Below, piece after piece: positions 1 through 6,253 of a stretch of 6,558 nucleotides of DNA (position 1 is the first letter of the stretch; each line of letters starts with the position of its first letter). The notes below the pieces were generated by a model that searched no databases, was not told the DNA's origin, and was given only the letters and a program-made list of their open reading frames with translations. This stretch comes from Ferruginibacter sp. (GTDB lineage: Bacteria; Bacteroidota; Bacteroidia; Chitinophagales; Chitinophagaceae), in NCBI GenBank assembly GCA_018882645.1, contig VERM01000087.1:1-6558 (forward strand). The letters run 5' to 3'. A program made the translations under genes and the position numbers.

Positions 1-2
1 CA

Positions 3-218
3 TATACGCTGTTCATTTGCTCCATGCTTGTGGAATTGTTTGCATTTGCCGGATTTTTTACCCGAAAATATGACAAATGGATAGGCATCTCACTTTTAAT
101 CTTTCATTTGTTCAGTTGGTTGATAATGGATATCGCGCCATTGGGTCAGTTGGCTTTTCTTTCTATCCTTTTTCGAGGCAGTTTGTTTTATCATTACGAC
201 AAAGCAGGTCAATCCTGA
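3..218 (+). CDS. C-terminal fragment of an integral membrane protein (partial at the window's left edge)
   Basis: The reading frame is open from the first complete codon (position 3) to a TGA at 216-218, so this is the 3' end of a gene that begins outside the window. An ATG at 24 lies inside the same open frame and is more likely an internal Met than the start. The visible 71 residues are strongly hydrophobic. They hold one or two membrane segments, around LFAFAGFF and around the stretch from IGISLLIF to the region after DIAPLGQ, separated by a short basic loop (TRKYDKW). A short polar tail ends in DKAGQS. The pattern of a hydrophobic helix, a basic TRKYDKW-type loop and an FHLFSW helix resembles the C-terminal part of HTTM/DoxX-like Bacteroidota membrane proteins, but too little is visible to assign a family. 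Its stop lies 121 bp before lepA, which has its own promoter-like element, so the two are probably not co-transcribed. Being protein coding is fairly sure; function is unknown. Confidence 0.72.
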   Translation, partial: YTLFICSMLVELFAFAGFFTRKYDKWIGISLLIFHLFSWLIMDIAPLGQLAFLSILFRGSLFYHYDKAGQS

Positions 219-306
219 TTTCATGAGTATATAAAAGCAGCAGCAACCGTTCACTTCATGCTTATTGTTTCAATAATTTAAACCCTTAAATAAGCCAAAA
301 ATGGAC

Positions 307-314
307 TAATTTTG
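307..314 (+). promoter_or_regulatory. Bacteroidota-type -7 promoter element for lepA
   Basis: TAATTTTG matches the Bacteroidota primary sigma factor -7 consensus TAnnTTTG exactly and is followed by C. It ends 25 bp before the lepA ATG, which would give a short leader of about 20 nt, usual for this phylum. No TTG/TTTG -33 element is seen at the expected spacing of about 19 bp; the nearest TTG (265-267) is too far away. The call therefore rests on the -7 match and its position. The rest of the 219-339 gap is AT-rich and shows no other convincing signal. Confidence 0.45.
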
Positions 315-339
315 CAATCTAAAATCGCGGAGAAAGCAA

Positions 340-2154
340 ATGAAGAACATACGTAATTTTTGCATCATAGCACATATCGATCATGGTAAAAGCACTTTGG
401 CTGACAGGCTTTTGCAGACTACCAATACCATTAGTGAGCGCGATATGCAGGCGCAGGTGCTGGATGATATGGATTTGGAAAGAGAGAAAGGTATAACCAT
501 TAAAAGTCATGCCATACAAATCAATTATCCATACAAAGGAGAGGGGGCTCCTAAGGCAAAGCCTGATGGAACCTATACCTTAAATCTAATAGATACGCCA
601 GGGCATGTGGATTTCAGCTATGAGGTGAGTCGTGCTTTAGCGGCCTGTGAAGGTGCATTGCTTCTGGTAGATGCCACACAAGGCATTCAGGCGCAGACCA
701 TCAGTAATTTATATTTAGCGATAGACAATGATCTTGAGATCATTCCGGTCATCAACAAGATTGATATGGATGGAGCCATGATTCCGGAGGTGAAGGATCA
801 GATCATTGAATTGATTGGTTGCAAAGAAGAAGAAATTTTGCTAGCGAGTGGAAGAACGGGGATAGGCATTGAAGAAATTTTAAAGGCCATAGTGGAAAGA
901 ATACCTGCTCCGACAGGGGAGGAGTCTGCTCCGCTTCAGGCTTTGATTTTCGACAGTGTTTTCAATAGCTTCAGAGGAATTATTGTGTATTACAGAATAT
1001 TTAACGGCAGTATCAAAAAAGGAGATAAGGTTAAATTTTTCAGTACCGATAAAGAATATGAGGCCGATGAAGTGGGCATATTGAAATTGGGTATGGAAAA
1101 GAAAGATGAGGTGCATTGCGGGGATGTGGGTTATATCATTACAGGGATTAAAAATGCCAAAGAGGTTAAAGTGGGAGATACCCTCACAACCGTTGCAAAT
1201 CCAACGGAAAAGAGAATTGATGGCTTTGAAGAGGTGAAGCCTATGGTTTTTGCGGGTATTTTTCCGGTAAATACGGATGAGTTTGAAGAACTGCGCGATT
1301 GTATGGAAAAACTGCAGTTGAATGATGCCTCATTGACATTTGAGCTGGAGACTTCGCAGGCGCTGGGTTTTGGATTTCGTTGCGGTTTCCTTGGATTACT
1401 GCATATGGAGATCATACAGGAGCGTTTGGAAAGAGAGTTCAACCAGACTGTAATCACTACTGTACCCAACGTAAGTTTCATTGCCTATACCAATAAAGGA
1501 GAAAAGATTGATGTGCACAATCCTGCGACCTTGCCGGATCCTACGCGAACAGAAAGAATTGAGGAGCCTTTTATCAAAGCGCAGATCATCACCAAGCCCG
1601 AATATATTGGCAACATCATGACGCTTTGTATCAGTAAGAGAGGCATGCTCATTCATCAGGGATATTTGAGTCCGACGAGGGTTGAGCTGACTTTTGAAAT
1701 GCCGCTGACGGAGATTGTGTTTGATTTTTATGACAAACTCAAATCTCAGACCAGGGGTTATGCTTCATTTGACTATCATCCTATCGGATTCAGGGAAAGT
1801 GATATAGTGAGGATGGACATATTGCTGAACGGGGAGAAGGTGGATGCGCTAAGTGCATTGATACACCGCAGTCGTGCCCAGGAATTTGGGAGAAAACTTT
1901 GTGAGAAACTAAAAGAGTTGCTCACGCGTCAGCAATTTCAGATTGCCATACAGGCTGCCATTGGTGCCAAGGTCATAGCCAGAGAAAATATCAGTGCCAT
2001 GCGTAAGGATGTTACAGCGAAATGCTATGGCGGTGACATCAGCAGAAAGCGTAAGCTTTTGGAAAAACAGAAAGAAGGTAAAAAGCGGATGAGGCAGATT
2101 GGCAATGTAGAAGTGCCACAGGAAGCTTTTCTGGCCGTGTTAAAACTGGATTAA
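340..2154 (+). CDS. lepA: Elongation factor 4 (LepA), ribosome-associated translational GTPase
   Basis: LepA/EF4 is a cytosolic GTPase that binds the ribosome. It has been reported to back-translocate stalled ribosomes and to help 30S biogenesis. The 604 residues are close to the usual family length of about 600. The GTPase motifs are complete: G1 AHIDHGKS (11-18), the G2 region EREKGITIK (47-55), G3 DTPGH (85-89, including the His that acts in GTP hydrolysis), G4 NKID (139-142) and G5 ASGRTG (169-174). The domain order follows the family: G domain to about 190, EF-Tu-like beta barrel to about 285, EF-G III-like and V-like domains, then the LepA-specific C-terminal domain from about 490 with the basic segment [14 protein letters not shown]. 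One oddity is an extra loop of roughly ten residues ([11 protein letters not shown], 67-77) just before the strand leading to G3; E. coli LepA is shorter here. The ATG at 340 starts at the conserved N-terminal MKNIRNFCI and is preceded by a weak purine stretch (ggagaaag). The gene appears monocistronic and converges with the gene at 2163-3050. Confidence 0.98.
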   Translation: MKNIRNFCIIAHIDHGKSTLADRLLQTTNTISERDMQAQVLDDMDLEREKGITIKSHAIQINYPYKGEGAPKAKPDGTYTLNLIDTPGHVDFSYEVSRALAACEGALLLVDATQGIQAQTISNLYLAIDNDLEIIPVINKIDMDGAMIPEVKDQIIELIGCKEEEILLASGRTGIGIEEILKAIVERIPAPTGEESAPLQALIFDSVFNSFRGIIVYYRIFNGSIKKGDKVKFFSTDKEYEADEVGILKLGMEKKDEVHCGDVGYIITGIKNAKEVKVGDTLTTVANPTEKRIDGFEEVKPMVFAGIFPVNTDEFEELRDCMEKLQLNDASLTFELETSQALGFGFRCGFLGLLHMEIIQERLEREFNQTVITTVPNVSFIAYTNKGEKIDVHNPATLPDPTRTERIEEPFIKAQIITKPEYIGNIMTLCISKRGMLIHQGYLSPTRVELTFEMPLTEIVFDFYDKLKSQTRGYASFDYHPIGFRESDIVRMDILLNGEKVDALSALIHRSRAQEFGRKLCEKLKELLTRQQFQIAIQAAIGAKVIARENISAMRKDVTAKCYGGDISRKRKLLEKQKEGKKRMRQIGNVEVPQEAFLAVLKLD

Positions 2155-2162
2155 ATTTATTG

Positions 2163-3050
2163 CTAAAAATTTTTATTCAGCGGAACGGGCACGGGAGGTT
2201 CGCCATCGGGGCTGGATTGATTGAATATCTTTTCTTTAAATACCCATTTCCCGGATTCCCATTTCAAGCCATCATAATCTCCATCTCCAACCAGAGTCCA
2301 TTTTTTTTGAGGCTCATTGTTTTCAGAAATCAGATGCTCAATCAGGATCATTTCATATTCTTCATCGTAAGATAATGTGGCTGAAGTTTCTTTTTTATAT
2401 TCCATGATAAACCTTGAAGGGTTTTTATTGTCAGTATTGTTCATCATGAAAAAAGGACCTCCGAAAACGGGCTGATTGTTTTCAAAGTGCAGCACTTCCA
2501 CATATTTCTTTTTGCTTTTTATACTGTTTGCATCATAGCCTATCAGGGTGTAATAATTTTTATTTTTAAATGTATGAAGCAATATTTTGCTATATACGGC
2601 TCCGATCCATGCGAGATTGCTTGTGACGGTATCTTCGATATTTTTGATGTTGTCGGATCTGTCTAACAGGGGGAATATTTTCAAAGAGCCATCTTTAGTT
2701 TTGATTTGAATGACACCTCTTTGGATATAGCTGAAATCACTGATATCCACTTGCCAGGTGTAGATTCTGAAACTGCTGTCGGGAGCATAAAGCTTGTACA
2801 TTGAAGGGATTGAGTCAAAGGGGAAATAAAATGAGTTTTTAATTTGGAGTGATCGTACCATTATTTTGGTGTACAGCGAATCCGATTTGAGCCTTTCGGT
2901 TGTTGAAGGCGAATTGATGATGGTATAGAATTCATTTCTTAGTGAATCTTCTTTTTTCTGCAATTGATTATAGTCGGTCTTTGAAATCTTTTGGCAATAA
3001 GATTGATGGTAAAATGTAAAAGACAAAAATATCAATAACAGCGTACGCAT
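2163..3050 (-). CDS. Exported protein of unknown function, Bacteroidota conserved-hypothetical type
   Basis: The 295-residue product begins with a classical signal peptide: a basic MR start, the hydrophobic core LLLIFLSFTF, then QSYC followed by Gln at 20. Cleavage before Gln is typical of Bacteroidota type I signal peptides. SYC does not fit a lipobox, so a periplasmic or outer-surface soluble protein is more likely than a lipoprotein. No further membrane segments are seen. A Lys/Glu-rich, probably helical region (21-70) is followed by a likely beta-rich body. Recognisable segments are FRIYTWQVD (94-102), PLLDRSDNI (127-135), WIGAVYSKIL (148-157), KNKNYYTLIGYDAN (162-175), QPVFGGPFF (193-201) and GDGDYDGLKWESGKWVF (255-271). 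I recall this arrangement (FRI-W, a YYTL-G-D motif, a DGL-W--GKW ending) from unannotated proteins of the phylum, but I know no function. The C-terminus is Pro/Val-rich (PPVPVPL). ATG at 3050 is the only start that retains the signal peptide. It follows gmhB on the same strand after 103 bp, so it may or may not be in that transcript. Confidence 0.87.
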   Translation of the reverse strand: MRTLLLIFLSFTFYHQSYCQKISKTDYNQLQKKEDSLRNEFYTIINSPSTTERLKSDSLYTKIMVRSLQIKNSFYFPFDSIPSMYKLYAPDSSFRIYTWQVDISDFSYIQRGVIQIKTKDGSLKIFPLLDRSDNIKNIEDTVTSNLAWIGAVYSKILLHTFKNKNYYTLIGYDANSIKSKKKYVEVLHFENNQPVFGGPFFMMNNTDNKNPSRFIMEYKKETSATLSYDEEYEMILIEHLISENNEPQKKWTLVGDGDYDGLKWESGKWVFKEKIFNQSSPDGEPPVPVPLNKNF

Positions 3051-3153
3051 TTTGAGTATTGAATTTAATTGGAGGAAGTATAAATTTAGTTTACTTCTTT
3101 TGAAATTAAAAGACTGTCCGGATTTGTTGTTGTTTTTTAACTAAAAATAAACA

Positions 3154-3702
3154 CTATAATTTTTCAGCAAAATCAATGAGTGAATTTGCTGTCATATCAA
3201 TTCGCGGGTCGGAGGTATCGACATCGGGTCTTGTAGTTGGTAAAAAAACAGTGAAGGTGCCAAGATTGCGTCCAAACCCCATATCGCTCAGCGTATTGCC
3301 AATCATAATTGATTTTTGAGGATTGATATCAGGAAACTGTTCGATTGCTTTTTTGCCCATGCCGGGATTGGGTTTTCTGTCGGGGCTGTCATCATTTAAG
3401 TCGCTGCAGAAGAAAACTGCATCGATTTTCCCTCCGGCAATTTCGATTTCTTTGATCATATTGGAGTGAATGATTTGGAGGTCTTCTATTTTGGTAAGGC
3501 CTTTGCCTACGCCTTTTTGATTGGTGACTATAATGATGCGGTTGAAGACAGCAGAAAAAATCCGAATAGCCTCTTTCACTCCATCATAGAAAACGAATTC
3601 ATCCCAGGTATGGATGTAGTCATTATGTTTTTCATGATTGATGACACCGTCTCTGTCTAGAAACAGTGTCCATTTTTTATCTATTTGTTTGATATCGAGC
3701 AT
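3154..3702 (-). CDS. gmhB: HAD-IIIA phosphatase, probable D-glycero-D-manno-heptose 1,7-bisphosphate 7-phosphatase
   Basis: The predicted role is removal of the C7 phosphate from D-glycero-alpha-D-manno-heptose 1,7-bisphosphate in the cytosol, the third step of GDP-heptose synthesis. The 182 residues match the GmhB/HisB-N size. HAD motif I is FLDRDGVIN (14-22), with nucleophile D16 and acid/base D18. Motif II is VTNQKGVGKG (59-68, T60). Motif III Lys is K110 in RKPNPGM, and motif IV is IGNTLSDM (134-141). Two features differ from E. coli GmhB. The zinc-binding Cys/His loop is absent (only C99 remains in FFCSDLNDDSPDRKP), and the first Asp of the motif IV GDxxxD is Asn (N136), with D140 kept. 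Overall it resembles the zinc-less subgroup I associate with Bacteroidota. ATG at 3702 lies 9 bp after the hddC stop, so the two are probably translationally coupled. It is the last gene of the heptose cluster. Specificity is inferred from the neighbours; a related HAD-IIIA sugar phosphatase is the main alternative. Confidence 0.92.
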   Translation of the reverse strand: MLDIKQIDKKWTLFLDRDGVINHEKHNDYIHTWDEFVFYDGVKEAIRIFSAVFNRIIIVTNQKGVGKGLTKIEDLQIIHSNMIKEIEIAGGKIDAVFFCSDLNDDSPDRKPNPGMGKKAIEQFPDINPQKSIMIGNTLSDMGFGRNLGTFTVFLPTTRPDVDTSDPRIDMTANSLIDFAEKL

Positions 3703-3711
3703 AGATTCAAT

Positions 3712-4443
3712 TTAGTCGGCCTGTTTTTCCGAAAGTTCTTTTCCGGCTCTTTCAAAATCTTCCGGAATGCCTATGTCAATGAAATATTCGTCTTGAATCA
3801 ATCCCATCATTTTTTGAGAATCATGGTATCTTTCAAGATAGTCTATTTCGAATGAGAATTTTTCGGCGAAATGGATTCCGATGAATTTTTCAACATTCAG
3901 CGCATATACGCCACCGTTGATATTTCCTTGTTCATAAAACTTTTTCTCTCTGAAGGAGCTGATATATCCTTCTTTGTTCAATTCCACCACACCATAACGA
4001 TCGAAATTTTGCATGGGTTTGAGTGAAAGTGTGCATACGGCTTCATGCTGAATGTGATAGCTCATTAATTTTTGTATGTCTGTACGAAACATCGTATCGC
4101 CGTTTAAGACCAACACATTTTTTTGTTGAGCATATTGGCAAGCCAATAGAACAGCGCCTCCTGTTCCTAATGGTTCTTTTTCAACTGAAAACACATAATG
4201 GATATGCGGATAATTTTTCAGTATATAATTTTCAATGTGTTCATGCATGTATCCCAGAGAAAAAATAAAACGGGAGACATTTTGTTTTAAAAGATATTCA
4301 ATAATGTAATGCAGGAAAGGTTTCCCTGCAACAGGGGCCATGCATTTGGGGAGATCGGGTACTGCAGATTTCAGTCTGGTGCCCAGGCCGCCGGCAAGAA
4401 TGATGCATTCCAAACCTGACGTTTCGGTAGCTTCGGGCCCCAT
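3712..4443 (-). CDS. hddC: Sugar-1-phosphate nucleotidyltransferase, probable D-glycero-alpha-D-manno-heptose 1-phosphate guanylyltransferase
   Basis: This is expected to transfer GMP from GTP to D-glycero-alpha-D-manno-heptose 1-phosphate, giving GDP-heptose and pyrophosphate. The protein has one NTP_transferase Rossmann-type domain. Numbering from the ATG at 4443 (243 residues), it shows the signature LAGGLGTRL (16-24), PKCMAPVAGKPFL (32-44, K33 likely contacting phosphate), GTGGA (103-107), the metal-binding NGD (114-116), INGGVYAL (175-182) and the terminal YFIDIGIPEDFERA, whose Asp (213) is the second metal ligand position. There is no added acyltransferase or isomerase domain. Start choice: the frame stays open upstream, and a TTG at 4467 would add eight residues. 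I prefer the ATG because TTG starts are rare in this phylum and family members usually begin close to the ECIILAGG strand; neither start has a Shine-Dalgarno. The gene follows gmhA by 50 bp (26 bp from the TTG) and precedes gmhB by 9 bp. A mannose-1-phosphate or glucose-1-phosphate nucleotidyltransferase is the alternative on sequence alone, but the neighbours strongly favour heptose. Confidence 0.92.
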   Translation of the reverse strand: MGPEATETSGLECIILAGGLGTRLKSAVPDLPKCMAPVAGKPFLHYIIEYLLKQNVSRFIFSLGYMHEHIENYILKNYPHIHYVFSVEKEPLGTGGAVLLACQYAQQKNVLVLNGDTMFRTDIQKLMSYHIQHEAVCTLSLKPMQNFDRYGVVELNKEGYISSFREKKFYEQGNINGGVYALNVEKFIGIHFAEKFSFEIDYLERYHDSQKMMGLIQDEYFIDIGIPEDFERAGKELSEKQAD

Positions 4444-4493
4444 GATGATATGATCAGACTGATTCAAATGATTTACTGTTGAAGCGGAGTTTT

Positions 4494-5075
4494 CTATCGG
4501 GTATGAAAATATTTTTCTTCTACCAACTGACAGATGATATGTCCCAATAAAATATGGCTTTCCTGAATCCGTGGAGTATCGTTGGAAGGCACATTGAGCA
4601 AAACATCGCTGAGAGGGAGCATTTTGCCGCCTGTGCTTCCGGTAAACCCAATTGTAATCATGCCTTTATTCCTTGCGGTTTCAAAAGCTTTGAGAATATT
4701 GCCGCTGTTGCCGGATGTACTGAGTCCGACCAGTACATCTCCTTTGTTACCGATGCCCTGAATGAGGCGGGAGTACACCACATCGTAGCTGTAATCATTG
4801 GCTACTGCGGTGAGGTAGGAGGTATTGACATGTAATGCTTCGGCGGGGAGGGCTTCTCTGTCGGTATAAAATCTGCCGCTGAATTCGGCTGCAAGATGTT
4901 GAGCATCTGCGGCACTTCCGCCATTGCCGCAGAACAATACTTTATTCCCGTTTTGAAATGCGGCAAGGATTTTATTTACAGCCTCTTCGACATTTTTTAT
5001 GATTTGTTCATTTTGCAGTACTGCAGATTTTACATCTATGGATGATTGGATGATGCTTTTGATTTGATCTGTCAT
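4494..5075 (-). CDS. gmhA: Sedoheptulose 7-phosphate isomerase (phosphoheptose isomerase)
   Basis: GmhA converts sedoheptulose 7-phosphate to D-glycero-D-manno-heptose 7-phosphate in the cytosol, the committed step of bacterial heptose synthesis. The 193 residues match the E. coli enzyme almost exactly in length. The SIS fold is clear, with sugar-phosphate-binding loops CGNGGSAADAQHLAAEF (49-65) and LSTSGNSGN (118-126). Residues corresponding to the catalytic set are present: H60 and E64 in QHLAAE, Q171 in RIQESH, and H179 in LLGHI. The N-terminal helix (1-35) used in tetramer packing is intact. The sequence ends in EKYFHTR with a TAG. ATG at 5075 gives the expected N-terminus. No clear Shine-Dalgarno is seen, but a TAnnTTTG element lies 20 bp upstream, so the gene may also be transcribed from its own start. 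It is the second gene of the cluster, 41 bp after hddA. Confidence 0.96.
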   Translation of the reverse strand: MTDQIKSIIQSSIDVKSAVLQNEQIIKNVEEAVNKILAAFQNGNKVLFCGNGGSAADAQHLAAEFSGRFYTDREALPAEALHVNTSYLTAVANDYSYDVVYSRLIQGIGNKGDVLVGLSTSGNSGNILKAFETARNKGMITIGFTGSTGGKMLPLSDVLLNVPSNDTPRIQESHILLGHIICQLVEEKYFHTR

Positions 5076-5094
5076 GGTGATGATTTGATTAAGG

Positions 5095-5102
5095 CAAATA
5101 TA
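5095..5102 (-). promoter_or_regulatory. Candidate internal -7 promoter element upstream of gmhA
   Basis: Read on the minus strand, TATATTTG matches the Bacteroidota -7 consensus TAnnTTTG exactly. It ends 19 bp before the gmhA ATG and lies in the 41-bp gap after hddA. I find no TTG/TTTG -33 element at the right distance upstream, where the sequence is the end of hddA. A short AT-rich gap can produce this match by chance, so the call is tentative. Confidence 0.3.
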
Positions 5103-5116
5103 AAAAAATGCTGCGA

Positions 5117-6139
5117 CTAGACTGTCCAGCTCCTCAGTCCTTCATTGGTAAAAGCATAATTTTTTATTTGTCCGCCGAATTGGAGCAGTGCTTCTTTAAC
5201 AGCATAGCATGAATTGCCGGGGCAATAAAAAATCATAAACCCTCCTCCGCCCGCGCCGCTGATCTTACCTCCGGAGGCTCCTGCCGCCTTGGCAGCCTCA
5301 TATATTTCTTCAATTCTGCTATTGCTGATGTTGGCAGCCATTTGTCTTTTTTGTTGAAACCCGTAATCCAGTATTTCTCCTATGGCCGGGAGTTTCCCTT
5401 TCAGCAAAGCTTCCTTCATCATTCGTGCCTGATCTTTGAGATGATGCATTGCTTCGATGCTTTTCTCATTTTTTGCATGTACATTTTTCACCTGTTCGGT
5501 GATGATGGCTGCACTTTCTCTGGAGGTATCCGTGAAATAGAGCACCAGATTGTTTTCCAGCTCATTGATGTACTGGGATCTGATGCGGAGCGGGTTGACA
5601 ATCACTTTATCATTTTCGTAAAATTCCATGAAGTTTACGCCACCGAAGGTGGCGGCATACTGATCTTGTCTGCCTCCTGCGAGGGAGAGGTCGTTTCGTT
5701 CAATTTCATATGCAAGATGGGCGATATCATAATCTCCCAAAGGGAGCTTGAGCATTTCTACGAATGCGCCGAGTATGGCCACGACAAGTGTGGATGAGGT
5801 GCCGAGGCCTGATCCTGCGGGTGCGTCAACGAACGTGGAGAGCCTGAAGCCATTGGTCTGGAAAGGATATTCTTTCTGTATGCGATTATAAACTCCTTTC
5901 AGCAGATTCAGTGTGCCATTGATTGGGAGTTTATTTGCAACGCTGTGGGTTTCTATTTCTTTTCTGTCGAGTGCCTCTACAATGATGGTATTGTTGTCGA
6001 GCGGTTCAATGCTGGCGTGTGCATAAAGTGAGATGGTGGCATTCAGAATGGCGCCGCCATAGAGATCACAGTAGGGACTGACATCTGTGCCACCGCCGGC
6101 AAGACCTATTCGAAGTGGGGCTTTGCTTCTGTAAATCAT
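5117..6139 (-). CDS. hddA: D-glycero-alpha-D-manno-heptose 7-phosphate 1-kinase (GHMP kinase)
   Basis: HddA phosphorylates C1 of D-glycero-D-manno-heptose 7-phosphate with ATP to give the alpha-1,7-bisphosphate. The alpha-anomer kinase marks the GDP branch, as opposed to HldE/RfaE of the ADP branch. The 340 residues fit the family. The N-terminal APLRIGLAGGGTDV (7-20) is the substrate-side signature of this GHMP group. The ATP-binding motif is PAGSGLGTSST (107-117), a catalytic Asp is likely D159 in GGRQDQYAA, and GHMP motif 3 is GGKISGAGGGGFM (290-302). The GHMP_C domain runs to the end without truncation. ATG at 6139 gives the expected start (MIYRSKAPLR). It is the first gene of the heptose cluster. 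A 96-bp tandem repeat begins only 18 bp upstream of its start codon, so the promoter must lie in, beside or beyond the repeats. I see no clean TAnnTTTG in the 18-bp spacer. Fucokinase-like GHMP kinases look similar, but gmhA, gmhB and hddC next to it settle the role. Confidence 0.95.
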   Translation of the reverse strand: MIYRSKAPLRIGLAGGGTDVSPYCDLYGGAILNATISLYAHASIEPLDNNTIIVEALDRKEIETHSVANKLPINGTLNLLKGVYNRIQKEYPFQTNGFRLSTFVDAPAGSGLGTSSTLVVAILGAFVEMLKLPLGDYDIAHLAYEIERNDLSLAGGRQDQYAATFGGVNFMEFYENDKVIVNPLRIRSQYINELENNLVLYFTDTSRESAAIITEQVKNVHAKNEKSIEAMHHLKDQARMMKEALLKGKLPAIGEILDYGFQQKRQMAANISNSRIEEIYEAAKAAGASGGKISGAGGGGFMIFYCPGNSCYAVKEALLQFGGQIKNYAFTNEGLRSWTV

Positions 6140-6157
6140 AGTGGTTGCAATTTACTA

Positions 6158-6253
6158 CAATTGGTCGATTAGTCAATTAGTCGATTGGTCAATTAGTCGA
6201 TTAGTCAATTAGTCGATTGGTCAATTAGTCGATTGGTCAATTAGTCGATTAGT
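6158..6253. repeat. Tandem repeat: six 16-bp units (twelve 8-bp half units), upstream of hddA
   Basis: Six head-to-tail copies of a 16-bp unit, CAATTRGTCGATTRGT, run without a single insertion or deletion. The starts are 6158, 6174, 6190, 6206, 6222 and 6238. Each unit is two diverged 8-bp halves of the form CRATTRGT: the second base alternates strictly A, G, A, G across all twelve halves, while the sixth base switches between A and G irregularly. All differences are A/G transitions. Stop codons (TAG on +, TAA on -) fall in every frame of both strands because 16 is not a multiple of 3, so the block is non-coding. It does not have the spacer structure of a CRISPR. The block lies between the hddA start and the start-less FISUMP frame, and the last half unit overlaps the first three codons of that open frame. 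On the minus strand each unit contains TTGAC, which resembles part of a -35/-33 box; this may be incidental. Confidence 0.95.

Noticed and set aside
219..339. Small RNA or riboswitch in the lepA upstream gap
   Set aside because: No stable stem structure or known leader motif is visible; only the -7 element stands out.
2160..2375. A + strand frame just after lepA as a small downstream gene
   Set aside because: It is antisense to the exported-protein gene, which has a signal peptide and conserved-looking segments; nothing supports the small frame.
3081..3088. TAAATTTA as a -7 promoter element for the exported-protein gene
   Set aside because: It lacks the final G of TAnnTTTG, is a palindrome in AT-rich DNA, and has no -33 partner at the right distance.
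3125..3153. AT-rich inverted repeat after gmhB as an intrinsic terminator of the heptose operon
   Set aside because: The possible stem is almost all A/T with a bulge of about three bases, and no GC-rich stem is present; too weak to call.
5342..5797. A 151-codon open frame on the + strand opposite hddA
   Set aside because: It lies wholly inside the confidently identified hddA on the other strand, has no recognisable motif, and its composition is that of an antisense shadow.
6147..6154. TAAATTGC (minus strand) as the hddA -7 element
   Set aside because: It is one T short of TAnnTTTG and only 7 bp from the ATG, which would demand a nearly leaderless transcript.
6158..6253. The repeat block as a CRISPR array
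   Set aside because: Units are 16 bp and directly abutting, with no unique spacers and no cas genes in the window.
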